Below, piece after piece: positions 42,766-46,825 of a stretch of 46,825 nt of DNA. Position 1 is the first letter of the stretch. Every line of letters starts with the position of its first letter. The DNA comes from Planctomycetia bacterium. GTDB taxonomy: Bacteria > Planctomycetota > UBA8108 > SXIK01. Under the pieces are notes generated by a model. The model saw only the letters and a program-made list of their open reading frames with translations. It ran no database searches and was not told the origin of the DNA. The stretch spans positions 1 through 46,825 of the forward strand of contig SXIK01000104.1 in NCBI GenBank assembly GCA_005772855.1. The letters run 5' to 3'. Made by a program: the position numbers and the translations under genes.

Positions 42766-43440
42766 TCAAGCTCCAAGGACAGCCCGCACAAGATTTGGAT
42801 CCTGAATCCACACGATGTCGAGCCCAAGGACCAGCAGGTTCCCCATTGCATGAAGCAAAGTAGGAGCAAGGCAAGACCGGGTCGCCTGCGCCGCCCAGGC
42901 CAGAATCCAACCTGCAAGCAGGTGGTTCACGGGCGAGACAGCCCCCCGATCCACCCAGTGGAGGACCCAAAAGATGCAACCCGAGACGAAGACCGCTTGA
43001 GCCCGAGTCATGGCCTGCTCGAGCCTCGGGTAAACGATGCCACGGTGGATCAGCTCTTCCACCAAGGGCGCGGCTATCACCCCGTGGAGCAAGAAGGGCC
43101 AGATTTCCTCCATCGAACCAATCGCTCCCAACTCATAACGCACGTTCCAACCCACGACTCGGCTCGCCAGAGCGAGGGATGCCAGGACGCACAGGCCCAC
43201 AGGCAAGCAGACCTCGCCAAAACTGCACAGCCAGGACAGGGACACGCGAATACGGCTCCAGTTTGGAACCGCCATGTCGCCACCGAGGGGAAATGCGCGA
43301 AAAAAGAAGAGCCAAAGCACAATGCCAGCCATACCACGCGCCCCATAGCTCGCTGCGACCCATGTCGAGGCGAGGCCATAATCCGCGGAGGTCACGATAA
43401 CAGCCGCGGCCAAGTGTGAAAGACGCTTCGTGGTCAGCAC
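42766..43440 (-). CDS. CPBP-family intramembrane metalloprotease-like protein
   Basis: A 224-residue protein with about six membrane segments and the three family motifs: EELIHRG (EExxxR type, in AAPLVEELIHRGIVYPRLE, ~126), FWVLHW (FxxxH, ~157) and HAMGN (HxxxN, ~196). CPBP/Abi proteins act in CAAX-type processing, bacteriocin immunity or prenyl-protein processing. Its position inside an exosortase locus suggests a role in maturing a sorted protein or peptide, but that is inference. The GTG at 43440 lacks a ribosome site; TATACT ends eight bases before it. Confidence 0.82.
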   Translation of the reverse strand: MLTTKRLSHLAAAVIVTSADYGLASTWVAASYGARGMAGIVLWLFFFRAFPLGGDMAVPNWSRIRVSLSWLCSFGEVCLPVGLCVLASLALASRVVGWNVRYELGAIGSMEEIWPFLLHGVIAAPLVEELIHRGIVYPRLEQAMTRAQAVFVSGCIFWVLHWVDRGAVSPVNHLLAGWILAWAAQATRSCLAPTLLHAMGNLLVLGLDIVWIQDPNLVRAVLGA

Positions 43441-43448
43441 TTCGGGCG

Positions 43449-43454
43449 AGTATA
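43449..43454 (-). promoter_or_regulatory. -10-like hexamer before the CPBP gene
   Basis: TATACT on the reverse strand (43454-43449) ends eight bases before the GTG at 43440, suggesting a leaderless message. GGG and CCC flank it as part of a small hairpin. No -35 box was found. Confidence 0.35.
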
Positions 43455-43482
43455 CCCGGCCCCATCGCGACGGTTCACCTGG

Positions 43483-44928
43483 CTAACCGACACCTGCTCC
43501 CCTGACAACCGCCCTGGCAGTCGTCAGCAGGATCAGGAAGTCAAAGACCAGCGACATGTTCTTCACGTAGTAGAGGTCGTAACGGAGCTTTTCCTTTGAG
43601 TCCTCGAGGTTCGAGGCGTACGGAAAGGAGACCTGCGCCCAACCCGTGAGGCCCGGCTTCACAAAGTGCCGGTGGTGATAGAACGGTATCTTTTTCTTGA
43701 ACTCTTCCGCGAACTCAGGGCGTTCGGGGCGCGGACCGATAAAGGCCATGTCACCCTTGAGGATATTGAAGAGCTGCGGAAGCTCGTCGACCCGGGTGCG
43801 CCGGAGCCACTTTCCGACCGGAGTCTGCCTCGGATCGCCCTTGCGGGACCAGATAGCACCCGTGCCAGTCTCTGCATCAAGCCGCATTGAGCGGAGTTTG
43901 TAGAGTGTAAAGGTCCGCCCTCTCTTGCCGACTCGCTGCTGGGTGTAAATCACCGGCCCGGGGGAGGTGCAACGCACGAGCACCATGGCCACAGCGATTG
44001 GAATGCAGAAAATCGATAGCAGCACGAGAGCGAGAAGCCTCTCGGAGACATCCTTGACGGTGCTCCGGAGTCGGGTCATTCTGTAGCCGCTTGGGAAGAG
44101 AAGCGTGAAGGGATCCAACTTCTCCAAGAGTATCTTCTGGGAGATCGTCTCGTAGAAGACACTGGCGTCGTAGACTGTAAGCCCCTCCATCTTGCGCTCC
44201 AGAAGGAAATCGAGTGGCAAGAGCGGGTGGTTGTAGGGAGCAGCGAGAAGCACCGTATTCACTCGCAGGTCGGAAATAGTGCTCTTCACGTTCGAGAGGG
44301 CGCCAATAATTGGAACGTCTGCAATTTGCTCCCCCACCTGGAGTTGAGACTCACCCAGAATCCCAACGAGCCGAAGAGCGGTTCCGTGGTGCCTCCGAGC
44401 TTCACGAATAATCTCGCGGGCGCAATCCCCGGTGCCGAGGACGAGCAGGTTTCCCAAGTAGGGCACGCCTTTGAAGAATCGAAGCACCAAGTATCGCTCG
44501 ACGGCAACAATCCCAATGAAGACTGCAAGCACCAGCGTGTAGAACTTTACGTTGACATTGAAGATCGGATCTCCTGTCTGGCTGAATGCATAGCAGACAG
44601 GAGCAAGGGCCACCGCCAGGAAAGTGAAGGCTCCAAGAACGCGCTTGAAGGCCTTCTCACCGGAATAGACAACCTGTCGCGTATAGAGCCCGAACGACCA
44701 AAGACCGAACTGTATTACAAGAGTCGAGCAGACAGCGAAGAGCGGGATCCAAACATTCCACCCACTCACGTGGGTCAACGCAGATCGAGTGTAGAGAAGG
44801 GCAACCAACCCGGCGCTGACAGCGACGAGCTCGAAGAACAGAGTGAACAGAATTCTTGGGGTGAACCGATGCTTTATAGGGTGAAACATTCTTCGACCCG
44901 CGTTAACAGACCATCTGAGGACAACCAT
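43483..44928 (-). CDS. Undecaprenyl-phosphate sugar phosphotransferase (polyprenyl-type priming enzyme)
   Basis: A 481-residue priming sugar transferase of the WcaJ/EpsB group. Four membrane segments and a central CoA-like Rossmann region (VLGTGDCAREIIREARR) are followed by the catalytic C-terminal domain: SPGPVIYTQQRVGKRGRTFTLYKLRSMRLDAE, TRVDELPQLFNILKGDMAFIGPRPERPEF and VKPGLTGWAQV. This enzyme loads the first sugar phosphate on undecaprenyl phosphate and starts exopolysaccharide synthesis at the inner membrane. Start could also be the ATG at residue 15 (MFHPIKHRFTPR), which fits the family better. It stands at the right end of the locus. Confidence 0.93.
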   Translation of the reverse strand: MVVLRWSVNAGRRMFHPIKHRFTPRILFTLFFELVAVSAGLVALLYTRSALTHVSGWNVWIPLFAVCSTLVIQFGLWSFGLYTRQVVYSGEKAFKRVLGAFTFLAVALAPVCYAFSQTGDPIFNVNVKFYTLVLAVFIGIVAVERYLVLRFFKGVPYLGNLLVLGTGDCAREIIREARRHHGTALRLVGILGESQLQVGEQIADVPIIGALSNVKSTISDLRVNTVLLAAPYNHPLLPLDFLLERKMEGLTVYDASVFYETISQKILLEKLDPFTLLFPSGYRMTRLRSTVKDVSERLLALVLLSIFCIPIAVAMVLVRCTSPGPVIYTQQRVGKRGRTFTLYKLRSMRLDAETGTGAIWSRKGDPRQTPVGKWLRRTRVDELPQLFNILKGDMAFIGPRPERPEFAEEFKKKIPFYHHRHFVKPGLTGWAQVSFPYASNLEDSKEKLRYDLYYVKNMSLVFDFLILLTTARAVVRGAGVG

Positions 44929-45242
44929 TTCGGAGTCACTTCAGGGTTTTTTGCGCGACTGTGAAATCCCCCGAAGCAACCCAGTCACTCAGCCACTAGG
45001 CTTGCCACCTTGACTGCCAAGACTCTACGCCTGTCCTGACGTCCACATTTTTAATCCTTATTACCCTAACTTTAGGTAGTTTATCGGAAGCTCCAAGAAG
45101 AGTGCAAGAGGAAAATTTCCACAGGTGACTTCGGGGGTGTCGGGTTGAACAAAGGATCGCCGGGGGCTCCGCCAAGCCAGGGAGTCTGACTTGGGGCGCT
45201 TATCTTACAGATTTTGGCCTGATTTGCCCCATGGTCGTGGCG
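44929..45242. other. AT-richer intergenic region at the locus boundary
   Basis: About 310 bases between divergent genes. The middle part (45050-45110) is more AT-rich than the surroundings and has an imperfect palindrome TACCCTAACTTTAGGTA (45062-45078), a candidate operator. No -35/-10 pair was found. The right part leads into a type A element. No gene recognised. Confidence 0.5.
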
Positions 45243-45351
45243 TATACTCCTCGCAGCCATGATTGGGACATCCTGGCCAACGCGCCCTCACCATGGGCGC
45301 CGGAGGTGGCCGGTGCGGGGAGAGCTCTTACTCCCCCCGCGAGGAAGTGTA
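45243..45351 (+). repeat. Structured TATA-ended element, type A, copy 4
   Basis: Runs from TATACTCCTCG to CGAGGAAGTGTA; the ends pair with one bulged A and one U-G pair. First hairpin GCCA/TGGC around TGATTGGGACATCC, second GCGCCGG/CCGGTGC with one G-U pair, third GGGGAG/CTCCCC with a different loop from copies 1-3. It points to the second Gfo/Idh gene and ends 48 bases before its start codon. Confidence 0.88.
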
Positions 45352-45399
45352 GTCCAGCCAAGTCCTGCCTCCCCCAAGGTCCATTTACGGAGTTTGAGC

Positions 45400-46548
45400 G
45401 TGCATCAGGAGAGACCCCTCACGCGCCGTCGATTTCTCAAGACAACTGGAGCGGTGACAGGAGGTTCGCTGGTCGCATCCCTGCCGGCTTCCTCCCGCCC
45501 CAACGTGCAGGGAGCGAATGAGTTTCTGCGACTTGGGTTTCTGGGCGTGGGGGACCGCGGATCAAACCTCCTCCGACACACCCTCAACTGCATCTCAGTT
45601 TCGACGCTGAGAGTGACTGCGATCTGCGACATTGACCCAAAGCGGCGGGATGCAGCCGTCGAGAAGTGCGGCGGGATGCAGCCAGCCGGAATCCACGACT
45701 ACCGTGAATTGCTCGACCGGAAGGACGTCGACGCCGTCGTGATCGCCACACCGATCCATTTGCACGCCGAGCACGCCGTCGCTGCGCTTGCGGCCGGAAA
45801 GCATTGTTACTGCGAAAAGCCCCTGGGGCCCACTCCCGAGGACGTCAAGACCATCCACGAGGCGGTCAAGAAGTCAGGGAAACGATTCCAGGTGGGTTTC
45901 CAGTGGCGCTATCACAGCGGGTTCCTTGCCCTCGCCGACGTTGTCCAGAGCGGCGGAATTGGAAAGGTAAACTTCGTCACCGCGGCCCGGCACACGGCCA
46001 GCTATCCCACCTCGGGCTGGTACATCGACCGCAAGCTCTCGGGCGATCTCATCGTGGAGCAGGCGGTGCATGAGATGAATGTGTTCTGCTGGGTGCTCAA
46101 GAGCCACCCGCTTCGAGCGACGGGGGTCGGCGGCACCAACGCGTTGAAGGGCACCCCACCGGAGCGGACAATCATGGACCACTACAGCGTAGCCTATGAG
46201 TTCCCCAACGAGATCACCCTTCAGTATAGCCACTGTATATACACTCCAAACGGCCTCGGCGGCCTCCACCAAACCTTTCTTGGCACGGACGGCCGCGGGG
46301 CCAGGTTAGAGAATACAACGCGGCTCACAGTCTCGAAGGACGGCAAGGCCCAAGCGAAGGACATCCCGCTCCCCCCGGAGGAGGACCCCACCGAGCTCGC
46401 CATTCAGAGCTTCGTGCAATGCATCCGCCAGGACAAGGAGCCTCTCGCCAATATCGAGGCGGGCCGCGTCGCGACCCTCATGGCCATCCTCGGCCGTACG
46501 GCCATCCAGAAGAGGCGTCAGGTCGAGTGGGAAGAGCTCACGCTGTAG
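45400..46548 (+). CDS. Tat-exported Gfo/Idh/MocA-family oxidoreductase, second copy
   Basis: A 382-residue exported NAD(P)-binding oxidoreductase. The start region has a twin-arginine signal, TRRRFLKTTGAVTGGSLVASLPASS. The Rossmann motif is FLGVGDRGSN (~45), EKP is intact in CYCEKPLGPT (~130), and QAVHEMNVFCWVL carries the conserved His of the C-terminal domain. The GTG at 45400 is preceded by GGAG seven bases upstream, which supports it over the longer frame starting at 45259 inside the upstream repeat element. Substrate unknown; likely an exported or periplasmic sugar dehydrogenase-like enzyme. Confidence 0.9.
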   Translation: MHQERPLTRRRFLKTTGAVTGGSLVASLPASSRPNVQGANEFLRLGFLGVGDRGSNLLRHTLNCISVSTLRVTAICDIDPKRRDAAVEKCGGMQPAGIHDYRELLDRKDVDAVVIATPIHLHAEHAVAALAAGKHCYCEKPLGPTPEDVKTIHEAVKKSGKRFQVGFQWRYHSGFLALADVVQSGGIGKVNFVTAARHTASYPTSGWYIDRKLSGDLIVEQAVHEMNVFCWVLKSHPLRATGVGGTNALKGTPPERTIMDHYSVAYEFPNEITLQYSHCIYTPNGLGGLHQTFLGTDGRGARLENTTRLTVSKDGKAQAKDIPLPPEEDPTELAIQSFVQCIRQDKEPLANIEAGRVATLMAILGRTAIQKRRQVEWEELTL

Positions 46549-46581
46549 ACCTGGCAAACTGAATCGTCGATCGAGGTTTTC

Positions 46582-46825
46582 TACCGCACGCTGTCAGCGA
46601 TGAGACGTTTTACAGCCTGCGAAAGGTTGCGGCTGCTCGCGCCAGAGGCGCCCGGCGCTCATCAGACGCCGAGGAGGGGTTTGCGGCGAGCTGGCGGAGC
46701 CGCAAACGGCTCGGAGGGAGCCGGCGCCAGCGAGAGCTGGCGGCTCCCGAGAGCCTGGCCCGGAGGCGCACGCGCAGCGTGCGACCGGAGGGGCCGCGTG
46801 TCGTTGTTGCCTCCACCCTCGCTCC
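46582..46825 (-). repeat. Palindrome-rich element, type B, copy 3 (cut by window edge)
   Basis: The right-hand 244 bases of the window form the 3' part of a type B element in reverse orientation. Its TACCGCACGC end lies at 46582. It keeps the GCAGCC/GGCTGT stem and a GGCGTC/GAGCGCC variant of the GGCGCC stem with a G-U pair, plus the long internal block seen in copy 1 but missing in copy 2. The first hairpin lies beyond the edge. It is located 33 bases after the oxidoreductase gene. Confidence 0.88.

Noticed and set aside
45214-45229. Sigma-54-like TGGCC..TTGC before the second oxidoreductase
   Set aside because: The GG to GC gap is shorter than the required 10 bases.

Overview
The window looks like part of a chromosome from a GC-rich, diderm, uncultured-type bacterium. 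I lean towards Planctomycetota or a close relative. The pointers are two Tat-exported Gfo/Idh/MocA oxidoreductases (one with a QKP variant of the usual EKP motif), an SUMF1-domain protein, a cytochrome ending in a dockerin-like module with a Pro-rich Cys tail, and a charged low-complexity exported protein. This assignment is inference from gene content, not a phylogenetic result.

Layout. 1-1 kb: start of an aldehyde dehydrogenase gene (leaves the left edge) and a tRNA-Gln with promoter, encoded CCA and terminator. 1-5.5 kb: a decayed class II glutamine amidotransferase gene overlapping a potassium-uptake operon (KtrB/TrkH-type channel, KtrA-type gating subunit, HAMP membrane protein). 5.5-11.4 kb: Gfo/Idh oxidoreductase, glutamine-dependent NAD+ synthetase, an exported charged protein, a VanZ-like protein. 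11.5-18.1 kb: a five-heme cytochrome/beta-helix/dockerin fusion coupled to an SUMF1-domain lipoprotein-like or secreted protein, a small HTH protein, a TMTC-like membrane/TPR protein. 18.4-23.3 kb: small hypothetical, MFS transporter, ClC chloride channel with CBS region, GalE. 23.4-44.9 kb: an exosortase A (XrtA/EpsH) exopolysaccharide and protein-sorting locus: Wza-like export lipoprotein, a SmpA-like lipoprotein, a BY-kinase relative with a broken Walker A, a Wzz-like chain-length protein, PrsT-like TPR protein, EpsI, exosortase, the PrsK/PrsR two-component pair, FemAB-like transferase, two glycosyltransferases, an O-ligase, a CPBP protease-like protein and a priming sugar transferase. The natural reading is that the priming transferase and glycosyltransferases build a repeat unit, the Wza/Wzz proteins export it, and PrsK/PrsR with sigma-54 control part of the locus; one good sigma-54 promoter precedes the Wza-like gene. 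No PEP-CTERM substrate is encoded here. 45.4-46.5 kb: a second Gfo/Idh oxidoreductase.

The most unusual content is non-coding. Four copies of a compact element of about 107 bp (one enlarged to 179 bp), flanked by TATAC..GTATA inverted ends and containing three hairpins, each sit directly upstream of a gene and point towards it. Their closing stem contains a GAGGAG Shine-Dalgarno-like sequence. A larger, very GC-rich relative (three copies, up to 372 bp) shares the flanking ends and the first hairpin, and one large copy is fused to one small copy through a shared TATATA.
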